Assembly (NCBI RefSeq): GCF_042477335.2
Contig: NC_091262.1
Span: 73,208,001 to 73,272,000 of the forward strand
Direction of reading: 5' to 3'
Length of the DNA stretch: 64,000 nucleotides
Source: Ovis canadensis
Lineage: Eukaryota > Chordata > Mammalia > Artiodactyla > Bovidae
In this document: positions 53,085-62,292 of the stretch, piece by piece
Numbering within the stretch: position 1 is the first letter of the stretch
Layout: the number at the start of each line of letters is the position of its first letter
Translations under genes and position numbers: made by a program
Notes under the pieces: model-generated
What the model was told of the DNA's origin: nothing
Databases searched by the model: none
Seen by the model: the letters and a program-made list of their open reading frames with translations, nothing else

Positions 53085-53685
53085 CCGGAAGATGATAGAA
53101 GTATTTTTTAAAATAGAAGTTAAGCAACTTCTTTCAAGCTGAAAAATGTAAAGTCGAACACTAAAACTATAAAAGAATAACTTCCAAACAATCGAAAGGG
53201 GGAAAGAAACTAATGAAGACTTGATTTAATGTTATAAAACAGGAAAAGAGAAAAGCAGTGAGAAATCATAGTGAATAGCAAACACAGAGCCAAAAGGCAG
53301 AAGTCAGCCCAAATACATGCAGCAGGTGTAAATGGATCAAACTCATCTATTAAAAGAGTGAGATCTTTTCCTGGTGAATTTTTCACGAGTGAATTCTATG
53401 ACGTTTAAGAGATCAGGCCAAAATAGAATGCCACAGAAATACAGAAAGTAAAGATACAGAGAAAGACAGATAAGGCAAATAAATACCAATAGAAAGAAAC
53501 CTGTGTCAGAACAGATAAAACAGTCTCAAAGATGTTATTTAATGGTGCCTCAGTTAATACAAAAAGCAAAAAGCCCAATCAGCTGTATGAAAAATCTAAA
53601 CTTATAAAATAGACGAACGCCGATATATTAGTCCCAGACTTCACATTACAAGGGAAATTGTCTGCTAATGTATCTATATTGGCCT
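53085..53685 (+). mobile_element. L1M ORF2 fragment
   Basis: 'agccaaaaggcagaagtcag' near 53288, 'gtgtaaatggatcaaactca' near 53326 and 'ctattaaaagagtgagatc' near 53347 are typical L1 ORF2 sense sequence. Frames are fully degraded. Confidence 0.6.
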
Positions 53686-53687
53686 CT

Positions 53688-54020
53688 AGACTCTAGGCTC
53701 CTGGGAGGAAACAAGCTGTGTCTTATTAGTAGTCACTCAATTTCCAGCACTTAGTCTGGGTCTGACTTAGAGGATTCTTAATAAATGTTTATCGAATAAA
53801 CCAGTGGTTCTTGAGCCTGGCTGCACATCAGAATCTTCTGGGAGTTTTTAAAAATACTGAGACCTGGGCCCCACCCCAGACCAATTAAAAGGAAACCTCT
53901 AGGGGTGGAGCCTCAATATGGTATATTTTTTAAAAGCTCCCCAGGTGATTCTGATGTTTGGCCAGAGCTGAGGACTGCTGGAATAAATAAACGACGGAAT
54001 GACCAAATGAATGAGTGTCT
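53688..54020 (+). mobile_element. L2 3' end, split by MER5
   Basis: 'ctagactctaggctcctggg' near 53688, 'ttccagcacttagtctgggt' near 53742 and 'taataaatgtttatcgaat' near 53779, then after the MER5 'gaataaataaacgac' and 'atgaatgagtg'. Classic L2 3' UTR ending in a degenerate gaat repeat. Confidence 0.78.
53802..53980 (+). mobile_element. MER5-type (hAT-Charlie) MITE
   Basis: 179 bp from 'cagtggttcttgagcctggc' to 'agctgaggactgctg', with 'agacctgggccccaccccag' and 'agctccccaggtgattctga'. Terminal inverted repeats are cagtggttct and the degenerate aggactgctg. The 8-bp hAT target duplication is gaataaac (53794-53801) and gaataaat (53981-53988). Confidence 0.92.
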
Positions 54021-54420
54021 CTTTGATTTACAAAAGAATTCGTTGCAGGATTTCTTTTTAAAGCACATTCCCAGGGTGCATTTTCAATGTAATTCGATTT
54101 TAAGAAATTTGATTTACACCCAATATTGCCAGGACAGTCTATTTTGTAAAGCAAGGAACATCTGTATTATCTATCAAAAAAAATTTTTTTTTATGGATTT
54201 GGGAATATTCTGTTTCTCCATTTAGGAGCTGGAGGCTTGAGCAAAAAAAAAAAAAAAAAACCTGTATCATTTCCTGTACTCTGAAAACTGCTTTCTCCCA
54301 CTCTGGCATTTAGAGACTATTTCCCAGCAATATTAAGCATGCAATTACTTAACGAGACACTGAAAGCAGTTTTGAGAAGTATGAAAACATCATTGTCTGG
54401 GCTTGCTGCTCCTGACGTTA
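54021..54420. promoter_or_regulatory. Candidate conserved non-coding block
   Basis: Repeat-free apart from poly(A) at 54242-54260. 'tgtaattcgattttaag' near 54089, 'taagcatgcaattacttaac' near 54335. AT-rich next to GC-rich sequence. Composition-based and weak. Confidence 0.25.
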
Positions 54421-55029
54421 CGCGAGTGACAGATGAGGAACCAGACAGACTCCAGCCAAGGCGTGCTCGGGTGCGCCCGTGTGCTGGGCGCTTTGTCCAG
54501 GGCTGGGGCAGAGCAGGAGAGGGGATCAGGTGGGCAGCAGAAAGGAGGGCCAGCAGGTGGGCCTCCAGGTGTCAGGTGAAGGGGACAGAAAATGGTGTTT
54601 CCCAAAAGTTGCATCCATCCAATGCTTGGCAACAAACAGACAGATCAAGACTTTCTGATGAATCTCAAAGAGGCTGGAATAAGGAAATATCTCACCGCAG
54701 GGCTCTGTCTTAAGAGACGGGGAGCATGTGAAGCTATGGGGAGCATTCCTTGGCAGAGGGAACTGTGTGAGGAGGCCAGAGAACTGCAGCAGACAGAGAG
54801 TGACCCTGGGGGAATGTTTCCTGGGGCTTCTCTTGCAGAACCTGAGACCCCCTTCTCACCCAGGGCCCACGCTGCCCACACTGGGCATGCATTGCTCCTT
54901 CCCGTCACCTCCCAACCTGCTTTCATAATTTGCTGTCTTCCTTTCCTAGGTACCAGAACAATGCAGCACAGGCTGGAGGGCTTAACCAAAATCCCTTCTC
55001 TCACAGAGAGCCTCTTCCTGGCCTTTGAA
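54421..55029. other. Unique sequence, GC-rich
   Basis: Several overlapping frames up to 222 codons (54592-55260 plus) run into an LTR-like fragment on the right. No recognisable domain and no defensible splice context. Confidence 0.4.
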
Positions 55030-55212
55030 GTGACCAGATATCTTTGGTGTCCCTTGGCTTGCAACACAGATCACTCCAGTCTTCCCTCCTCCCACGGCCT
55101 TCTCCCCCTGTGTCTCCACACCAGCTTCCTTCTGGGCCTGGCTATCCCAGCATCCAAATTCCCCCTTTTTGTAAGGACGCAGTCATCCTGGATACTGTGT
55201 CTTCTAGAACAA
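55030..55212 (-). mobile_element. MLT1-like LTR fragment, antisense
   Basis: 'acagatcactccagtcttcc' near 55066, 'cacggccttctccccctgtg' near 55094 and 'tgtaaggacgcagtcatcct' near 55170 are antisense MaLR-type landmarks. Diverged. Confidence 0.45.
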
Positions 55213-55289
55213 TTGAAGTGCTCTGTTTTTGTCATGACTCAACACTCTGAACAGAGCTGAAGTCGATGGTGGGGAAGAAACGAAATGAT

Positions 55290-55440
55290 GTTAGTGTGTA
55301 AGCATTGGATCAGACTACCTGGATTCAAATCCGAAGTCTTCCACTTGCTTGTGCAAATTGATCAGTCCATCCATGATGATGATAATGACAAAGGTGACAG
55401 CGTTTATAAGGTTTGGGGACCAAGCAAATGAGGTGTATTC
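55290..55440 (+). mobile_element. MIR SINE
   Basis: 'gcattggatcagactacctg' near 55302, then 'attcaaatccgaagtcttcc' near 55323. Only the 5' half is clear. Confidence 0.65.
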
Positions 55441-55479
55441 TTGTTCAGCACATGTTTGACACACCCCCTATTCAGTAAG

Positions 55480-55597
55480 GAGAAGGAAATGGCAACCCAC
55501 TCCAGTGTTCTTGGCAGGATAATCCCATGGACAGAGGAGCCTGGCAGGCTATAGTCCATGGGGTCTCAAAGAGTCAGACCCAACTGAACTACTGAGC
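55480..55597 (+). mobile_element. Bov-A-unit SINE fragment
   Basis: 'ggagaaggaaatggcaaccc' to 'caactgaactactgagcaca'. The tRNA-like head is absent, so it is a 5'-truncated Bov-tA or a Bov-A monomer. Confidence 0.88.
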
Positions 55598-55689
55598 ACA
55601 TCTACTGGATTAAGGCCCACCCTAATGATTTCATCTTAACTTGGTTATCTCTATAAAGACCCTCTCTCCATTACAATGAAGATGGATGT

Positions 55690-55797
55690 TTTCCAATGGG
55701 CATGAATTTGAGCAAGCTCTGAGAGTTGGTGATGGACAAGGAAGCCTGGCATGCTGCAGTCCATGGGGTCGCAAAGAGTCGGACACAACTGAATAAC
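55690..55797 (+). mobile_element. BovB 3' tail fragment
   Basis: 'atgggcatgaatttgagcaa' to 'acacaactgaataac', sense, ~108 bp, at the left edge of the nested insertion. Confidence 0.88.
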
Positions 55798-55971
55798 TTT
55801 CACTTATATGTGGAATCTAAAAAAAAACCCAAACTTACAAAGAACAGATTATGGTTACCAGAGGCAGGAGAGGGAAGGGGGTGGCGGAATTGGGCAAAGT
55901 AGGTCAAAATGTACAGACTTCCAGTTATAAGTGGGTTCTGAGGATGGTACGTACAGCCTGGTGACTACAGT

Positions 55972-56325
55972 TCAGTTCAGTTCAGTCTCTTAGTCATGTC
56001 TGATTCTTTGAGACTTCATGAACTGCCAGACTTCCCTGTCTATCACCAAGTCCCAGAGTTTGCTCAAACCCATGTCCGTTGAGTCAGTGATGCTATCCAA
56101 CTATCTCATCCTCTGGCATCCCTTTCTCCTCCTGCCTTCAATCTTTCCCAGCATCAGGGTCTTTTCCAATGAGTCGGTTCTTTATATCAGGTGGCCAAAG
56201 TATTGGCGCCTCAGCTTCAGCATCCTTCCAATGAATATTCAGGACTGATTTCCTTTAGAGTTGACTGGTTTGATCTCCTTGCAGTCCAAGGGACTCTCAA
56301 GAGTCTTTTCCAACACCACAGTTAC
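55972..56325 (-). mobile_element. BovB LINE 3' fragment
   Basis: ttcag repeats at 55973, then ~350 bp antisense, ending 'ttttccaacaccacagtt'. Inverted relative to the copy at 56473-56676. Confidence 0.93.
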
Positions 56326-56472
56326 AGTTAACAATACTATATTGTACATTTGAAAGTTGCTGAGAAAGTTGATCTTAGAAGTTCACATTACAGGGAAAAA
56401 TTTTTTTGATAATGTGTGGTGATGCATGGTAACTAACCTTAGTTTGGTGATCATCTTCCGATATACACATGT

Positions 56473-56676
56473 TGAAAGGAAATCAGTCCTGAATATTCAT
56501 TGGAAGGACTCATAGAGAAGGGGATGACAGAGGATGAGATGGTTGGATGGCATCACTGATTCAAAGGACCTAAGTTTGAGCAAGCTGCAGGAGTTGGTGA
56601 TAGATAGGGAAGCATGGCGTGCTGCAGCCCATGGGGTTGCAGAGTCAGACACGACTAAGTGACTGAACTGAACACT
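56473..56676 (+). mobile_element. BovB LINE 3' fragment with internal deletion
   Basis: 'aggaaatcagtcctgaatat' (56477), then a jump from 'attggaaggact' (56498-56509) directly to 'agagaaggggatgacag', skipping ~110 bp present in the other copies. Tail 'aagtgactgaactgaa'. Confidence 0.92.
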
Positions 56677-56749
56677 TAAAACTAACACAATGTTATGTGT
56701 CAATTGCACATCAATTTTTTAACATCCTAATTTTTGAAAAAATTTTATT

Positions 56750-56951
56750 TCCTTTTTTTTTTGGCTGTGCTGGGTCTTAGTTGAGGCATCCAGGATCTTT
56801 TAGTTGTGACATGTGGGATCTAGTTCCCTGACCAGGGATCGAACCTGGGCCCCCTGCATTGGCAGTGCAGAGTCTTAGCAACTAGTCCACCAGGGAAGTC
56901 CCCTGGTTTTGACAGTGCAGAGTTTTAGCCACTGGACCACCAGGGAAGTCC
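56750..56951 (-). mobile_element. CHR-2-type SINE with duplicated head
   Basis: A complete antisense copy (56755-56901, ending 'ccaccagggaagtcccc') is followed by a second partial head (56903-56951, 'gacagtgcagagttttagcc' to 'ccaccagggaagtccc'). The extra 49 bp looks like a tandem duplication of the tRNA-like end. Confidence 0.85.
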
Positions 56952-57066
56952 CATATCAATTTTTTTAAAGGCCCCTCTATCTCCACATAAGGTCACATTT
57001 TGACCTTAAGTTCAGACTTCAATACAACTTTCACGGTGAACACAATTCAAACCGTAATAGTCGTAA

Positions 57067-57132
57067 AAGTTGAAAGATGGCCCCTTTTTATTCTCACTTC
57101 TTTTTCCCTACTTCTGTTTCTTTCCTGCCTCT
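57067..57132. other. Short unique stretch
   Basis: Nothing recognised. Confidence 0.4.
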
Positions 57133-57178
57133 GAGCAATTAGAATTTCTTCTTCCGAGCAATTAGAATTTCTTCTTCC
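57133..57178. repeat. Perfect 23-bp tandem duplication
   Basis: The 23-bp unit beginning gagcaattagaatttcttc occurs at 57133-57155 and again at 57156-57178 with no mismatch, which implies a recent origin. Confidence 0.92.
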
Positions 57179-57906
57179 TTCAGCCTAAAGTCTGACCCTT
57201 TCGCATCATTGCCCTTCCCCTATCCGCTCTCACTGCCCGTGTGATCCCTTCCCCACACCCTGGACAATGGGTGCACCAGTGCCTTCTGCAGGCTGGGTCT
57301 CACATGGAGCTCTTGCCCTCTGCCCCCTCCTTGTCCCTACTGCTCAGTGATCCAAGCACACCTGTCAGCCCCTTTCCCCCTTCCGCTGGGACGGAGGATG
57401 GCTTCCTGTGGGCCTCGGAGTCTATTCACTCAGGCCGCCTCAGGCCATCTGCTCCAGGCATGGGGCTCTCACACAGCATGTTGCTGCCCCCGCTGTGGGG
57501 ACAATTCCACTGGGCCCCCAAATCCCCCATTTCCCCTGCTGTCAGCAGCAGCATCTTAGCGGTAACCCCAGAACATCCCCGCAACCCCGCGTCCTCTTCT
57601 TTTCTCTCCCAGTTAATCCCAGCAAAGTCCCGTCTTAACTTGTCCAACTGTCCTTCGGCAGGATTTCGGCTCCCCCATTCATCTGTCTTCTGGTACATTC
57701 TTGAGTGTCTGCAGCCGGAGCTGTATTTCTTCGCTGTTTCCCTTTTCCTCTTCCCCTCTTAGCATGGCTTGCTCCCTGCCCTCTTCCTTTGTTCCTCTGT
57801 CTGTTATTTATACGAAGTTCCGTCCATGTTCTTCATCCTGGGGAGATTCCCTGTCGAGGCTGGAAGGCTCGTCCTCCCCCTGGAACTTGGCTTGCCCTGC
57901 TGCTTA
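57179..57906. other. Unique CT-rich sequence
   Basis: Plus strand rich in C and T. The 173-codon plus frame (57241-57762) is of low complexity (Pro/Ser/Leu-rich), consistent with composition and not with a gene. Confidence 0.4.
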
Positions 57907-58118
57907 GGGGCTTTCCCGGTGGCTCAACTCATAAAGAATCTGCCTGCCAAAGCAGGGGACGCAAGAGACACGGGTTTGATCCCTGGGTTGGGAAGATTCC
58001 CTGGAGGAGGAAATGGCAATCCATTACAGTATTCCTGCCGGGGAAGTCCCACTGGACGGAGGAGCCTGGGAGGCTACAGCCCACAGGGTCACAAAAAGTC
58101 AGACACAACTGGGCATGC
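57907..58118 (+). mobile_element. Bov-tA SINE
   Basis: 'gggctttcccggtggctcaa' head and 'agacacaactgggcatgcat' tail. Full length. Confidence 0.93.
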
Positions 58119-58259
58119 ATGCATGCCCACTGCTCAGTCTTGCCTGAGCCATTTCCAGTGATTGCATGAAGGTGTCACCTCTGTGGATAGTGCCTGGGCG
58201 GCAACACACAGAGTCCTGGCTATGACACCACTTGGCCACTTTGGCAGGCATACTCTTAA

Positions 58260-58420
58260 GTGACAAAGAGCTTGGCTTTGGCATCAGACAGATCAGAGCT
58301 AGGAATCTCACTGTCATTTATGCCCCGTGATACTGGGCAAAATCCTGTAACCTATCTAAGGATTGACTTCCTAATCTATGCATATGAAGACCTAGCAGTA
58401 TTTCCCTCGGGGAGGTGAGG
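58260..58420 (+). mobile_element. MIR SINE
   Basis: 'tttggcatcagacagatcag' near 58277, 'tgatactgggcaaaatcctg' near 58327 and 'attgacttcctaatctatgc' near 58362. Confidence 0.68.
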
Positions 58421-59984
58421 GATCAATCACGGCCCAGTAAGAAACAAGTGGCAATTTTGAAGTATGATAATTCTAGGATTTATTCAAAAAGAGTTTATAC
58501 AAAGGGCCTATTACAAAGTAGCGGGTTACAGCCTGTTGTAACTACTGCAGGCCTTGAGAAACTGGGACAGTGGGGAAGGGAGGGCATAGTCACTGGAGTC
58601 CAGAAGGACCTTCTTCTGGAATCAGCCACTTTGAGAGAGGAGAGCCCAGTCCGGGGCCATGGTCAGCTCTGCAGGGCAGGGGTTTGGGGAGTACAGATCC
58701 CCAGTCTCGTTGTTCCTGCCCCCTTGACACCTCTCACTGGCTGAACCTCACAAGAAGCCAGAGTCCAGGGGCTCCTGTCCACCTGCTCCATCCATGTCTG
58801 CCCCACCAGCAGCCAGAATTGAAGAGGGATTGGGCAGAGGATTTGGAGGAGCACATGGATGAATTAGCAGTGTTTGCAAATCAAATAAGAGAGGCATGTA
58901 AGACCACGCACCCTCTACATATCAATCAATGTGTTAGCAACACTTTTCCTCCTCTTCTTCACTGTTATTTTTATTTAGAGAAAGTAAAATACCGTCTTCC
59001 TTGACTTTCCTCTCAACAATTCTCTCTCTCCAAGAGAAACTACCCAGAAACAACTTCCTCACTGAATTGTCCAGAAGTTCCTGCCCACTCCCAGTCTTCT
59101 TCATAGTATCCCACAATGTTTTCACCCAGCCGTAAGTGACTGGACCAGAGGCAGACACTTCACCCTGATAGGGAGAGCACCCCCCAGTGTTTCCACCCTG
59201 GCCTTTGCTGACTGGACAAGGGTAGACACCAAGGAGGCTGCTGACTGGTGATTGGCCAACCCCATCAGCTCTGCCTTAGAGGCCTTGCCCTGTGGGCTGT
59301 TCAGAGGAGTCGGTTTGTAAGTAGGTACAGAAGTTGGCAGAGCAGAGCGGGTGGGAAGCTGAGGGACCACTAAAGTGACTAGTAGAGATCAAAACATATA
59401 TTTTGAAAGGCTGAAAGGGGTCTATCCCCGGGGCTGGTCTAGCTCTCCCTCAGGCTGGTGGGCCAGCACCGGCACCCTCACTTCCCACCTTCTCTTACGA
59501 TAACTTGCCTCTTAGTTGAGCTGCAACAAGAATTCCTATACTCTTTGCAGACACATTTTCAAACTCCTCATGTATGGCAGGCAAGCAGGAGGCATGGCCA
59601 CAGCCCATTTGCTGCTCCTGAGGAAAGTGCTAGAGGTTTAGGGTGAAGAACACACCCTCCTTTCTAGCTTGTCAACGCAAGAGGGGGGAAAAATGAGGCA
59701 TAATCAAATACTCAAGGACCTCTCTTGGTTATGCAGTTACTTATTCTTCTATTTTTATAATCAGGAGGGCCCACTAATACATTAAAGGAATTTATGCAAT
59801 ATAAATACTGGACAAAATATTTCAGCTACAGTGAACTGTGGGAAGTAATAGAGCATAGCAACCAACTCCATGCTTTCCAGCTCAAATGCATTCATTCACT
59901 TTCACCAGGCAATTTTACATACTCTAAAAAAATGATTAAGTGTCTTAGTTTTCATCTCCAGACACAAAGTATTTTACTCTCTGA
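58421..59984. other. Unique or unassigned old-repeat sequence
   Basis: About 1.55 kb. 'tgacacctctcactggctga' (58725) and 'gtgactggaccagaggcaga' (59135) with 'gctgactggacaagggtaga' (59208) hint at an old LTR, but I cannot assign it. No gene recognised. Confidence 0.4.
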
Positions 59985-60190
59985 CACATGTGTTAGGCAT
60001 TTGATGTATGTTTTCTCCTTTCTCTTTCAGAATGGAAAGCCAGTATGGTGTGGTCAGGTTTGCTTTTTTTGTTTTGTTTTGTTTTGTTTTGTTTTCAGAC
60101 AAAGAAACTGAGTTCTTGCAGACCTGGTAGGTGAGTTGCCCAAGATTGTAGGAGGCTAAAGGCAGAGAACAGACCAGAGCCACAGTGCAG
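59985..60190 (-). mobile_element. MIR, antisense, with (TTTTG)n expansion
   Basis: 'catgtgttaggcatttgatg' (59988) and 'agacaaagaaactgagttct' (60098), then 'gttgcccaagattgtagg' (60134), are the reversed MIR core. A (TTTTG)n microsatellite (60063-60097) has expanded in the middle. Confidence 0.65.
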
Positions 60191-60460
60191 AACCACAGAA
60201 CAGACCAGAACCACTCCCGGCTCTAGCTAGTATCCCACACTGTCCTCTTACCTAGTGGCAAGATGTCCTCATGGAGTCTGGATATTGTGAGTCTGTGCAA
60301 GCTTCCAGATGGCTCCAAAGCCACCACCTCCAGGAAGCCCAGTCTGATGGCCCTGGTTAATTTTGACCTCTCCCAATTTGGGTTTGCGCTATGCTTCATC
60401 CATACCTAACTTGATGCATCTTCCTTCCAGCCTGGCCAAATGTCTTTACGCCCTCTATCT
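60191..60460. other. Unique sequence
   Basis: Nothing recognised. Confidence 0.4.
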
Positions 60461-60660
60461 TTGTTGTCATTTAGTTGCTAAGTCCAACTCTTTGTGACCC
60501 CATGACTCACCAGGCTCCTCTGTCGATGGGATTTCCCAGGCAAGAAGATTGGAGTGGGTTGCCATTTCCTTCTCCAGACGACCTTCCTGACCCAGGGATC
60601 TGACCCATGTCTCCCACTTTGAAGGTGGAGTCTTTACCCCTAAGCCCCTAGTGAAGTCCC
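60461..60660 (-). mobile_element. Bov-tA SINE
   Basis: 'tgttgtcatttagttgctaa' to 'taagcccctagtgaagtccc'. Diverged head. Confidence 0.9.
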
Positions 60661-60877
60661 CCTTTTACCTTCTATTGGGCCCCAAACCCTCTAAAGTCAA
60701 GATTCCAGGGAGATCACTTTCACGTTTCCTATAATGCCCAGCTCTGAGTCAATCTGTCTGTTGGATGAATAAGTGCATAAATGATTAAAAGAATGAAAAG
60801 AACAGTGATCTTGTTGGGATGTGAATGGGCACTTACACCTGGTAGCTAGTGCCAATATGAGAGGTGATGAGGGGATA

Positions 60878-61110
60878 GAGGTTAAGAGCAGGATGGTGGG
60901 GACCTGGCTTCTAGTCCCCACCCTGCCACTCACTGGTGGTGTTGCCTTAGGCCATTTCCTTCACATGTCTTTGCCTGTTTTACCTGTCTGCAGGTGAGGA
61001 TAATAGTAGCCTCTCACTGTGTTGTGCTTTTGTGGGGATTAAATGAAAGAATGCAAGCAAAGCATTAGTTCAATTCCTGCTACATAGTAAGTGCTCAGTA
61101 AACACATTAT
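60878..61110 (+). mobile_element. MIR SINE, near full length
   Basis: 'gaggttaagagcaggatggt' (60878), 'tagtccccaccctgccactc' (60912), 'ttgccttaggccatttcctt' (60943) and 'agtaagtgctcagtaaacac' (61087). The most complete MIR in the window. Confidence 0.82.
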
Positions 61111-61444
61111 CAAATAGATGTTATCACTGGACGTTGGAAATCATCCCCAACTTATAAGCTTTATGTCTCTTCTCTGTGAAGACAAGGACCCACCATTTAT
61201 TAATACTTCTGTTGTTCATTTCAAGCATGGGCATTGATTAAATCTAACCTCTCTCTTGTACTCACCTGCCAGGGAAAATTCAGAATCATTTTTTATCTCC
61301 AACAATGTAAGTGGTACATCCTGGTGTCTCAGCTTTGCTCCTGGGGCCTCTGCATCTTGGTTAGGACTGGACTAGGGTGAATGAGGCACTTAGGTTAAGC
61401 ATAAATTTAAGGAGGATCTGAAAAACTCAGCAATCAAGGGAAAT
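61111..61444. other. Unique sequence
   Basis: Nothing recognised. Confidence 0.4.
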
Positions 61445-61620
61445 AATATTATTTTTATTGTGCAAAATATCCATATCATTCCCAGTTTAACCATTTTAAG
61501 TGGACAATTCAGTGGCATTAAGTACATTCACGTTATTGTAAAACCATCACCCTATTTCCAGGACTTTTTCATTATCCCCAACAGAAATTTTGTACTGGCT
61601 AAAGAGTAACTCCTGAGAAA
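61445..61620. mobile_element. Old L1 untranslated-region fragment
   Basis: 'taagtggacaattcagtggc' (61498), 'attaagtacattcacgttat' (61518) and 'ggctaaagagtaactcctga' (61597) resemble the L1M 3' UTR. Orientation uncertain. Confidence 0.6.
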
Positions 61621-61712
61621 TAATATTGTACCACAATGTTTAAAAAATTAAAATTAATATAAAAATCTGCAGTGAAAAAAGTAACAAAACTTGAAGCAGA
61701 AAGAATAAGCTG

Positions 61713-61994
61713 CTGCTACTGCTGCTGCTGTTAAGTCGCTTCAGTCGAGTCCAGCTCTGTGCGACCCCATAGACGGCAGCCCACCCGGCTCCCCTGTCCC
61801 TGGGATTTTCAAGGCAAGAACACTGGCGTGGGTTGCCATTTCCTTCTCCAGTGCATGAAAGTGAAAAGTGAAAGGGAAGTCGCTCAGTCACGTCCGACTC
61901 TTAGCGACCCCATGGACTGCAGCCCACCAGGCTCCTCCGTCCATGGGATTTTCCAGGCAAAAGTACTGGAGTGGGGTGCCATTGCCTTTTCCGT
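61713..61994 (-). mobile_element. Bov-A2 dimeric SINE
   Basis: Minus dimer with a (GCT)n tail at the left. Flanked by gaataagctg (61703-61712) and gagtaagctg (61995-62004), a 10-bp target duplication with one mismatch. Confidence 0.95.
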
Positions 61995-62136
61995 GAGTAA
62001 GCTGAAGTGTATTTAAAGCTTTTTTAAATTGTCACTTGGTCAAGAGAAATTGTCAAACATGGCAATTCTCTCCACTGAAAGTGAGATTAGCAAATAAGTA
62101 ATTTACTTATTATACATATATATATATATTGGCTGC
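61995..62136. other. AT-rich unique stretch
   Basis: Contains a short (TA)n at 62114-62130. Nothing else. Confidence 0.45.
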
Positions 62137-62236
62137 ACCAAGTAGTATGTGGAACTTCCTGGACCAGGGACTGAACCCAGAGCCGTTGTAGTGAAAGCGC
62201 TGGGTCTTAACCGCGGGACCATCAGGGAAGTGCAGC
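62137..62236 (-). mobile_element. CHR-2-type SINE, antisense
   Basis: 'cctggaccagggactgaacc' (62159), then the reversed head 'cgcgggaccatcagggaagt' (62213). Confidence 0.85.
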
Positions 62237-62247
62237 AAGTTTTTTTG

Positions 62248-62292
62248 ACTGAAGTATAGTTGACTTACAATGTTGTGCTAGTTTCAGGTAAG
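62248..62292 (-). mobile_element. L1 3'-end scrap, antisense
   Basis: 'gactgaagtatagttgactt' followed by 'acaatgttgtgctagtttc' is ~45 bp of the artiodactyl L1 terminus. Confidence 0.65.

Larger units (their letters stand above)
55798..56740 (+). mobile_element. L1 3' UTR split by two BovB copies
   Basis: 'acttatatgtggaatctaaa' (55802), 'ggttaccagaggcaggagag' (55853) and 'gtacagcctggtgactacag' (55952), then after BovB 'gttaacaatactatattgta' (56328) and 'gtttggtgatcatcttccga' (56442), and after the second BovB 'aacacaatgttatgtgtcaa' (56683). A colinear L1M-type 3' UTR in sense orientation. Confidence 0.82.
55602..57066 (-). mobile_element. MaLR-type LTR split by a nested insertion
   Basis: Left part 55602-55669 ('tactggattaaggcccaccc', 'atttcatcttaacttggtta') and right part 56967-57066 ('ctccacataaggtcacattt', 'cacaattcaaaccgtaatag') belong to one antisense LTR. 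The motif aaagaccctctctcc (55655-55669) recurs as aaaggcccctctatctcc (56967-56984), an imperfect target duplication from the L1 that split it. Confidence 0.7.

Noticed and set aside
54592..55260. 222-codon plus-strand open frame
   Set aside because: Runs from unique sequence into an antisense MaLR-type LTR fragment; no domain and no upstream promoter or splice evidence.
57241..57762. 173-codon plus-strand open frame
   Set aside because: CT-rich strand yields a Pro/Ser/Leu-rich frame; two other frames of the same strand are also open.
60040..60060. Strong acceptor-like site 'tctcctttctctttcag' followed by aatgg and a weak gtttgc donor
   Set aside because: Lies inside an antisense MIR next to a (TTTTG)n microsatellite; the implied 27-bp exon has a poor donor.
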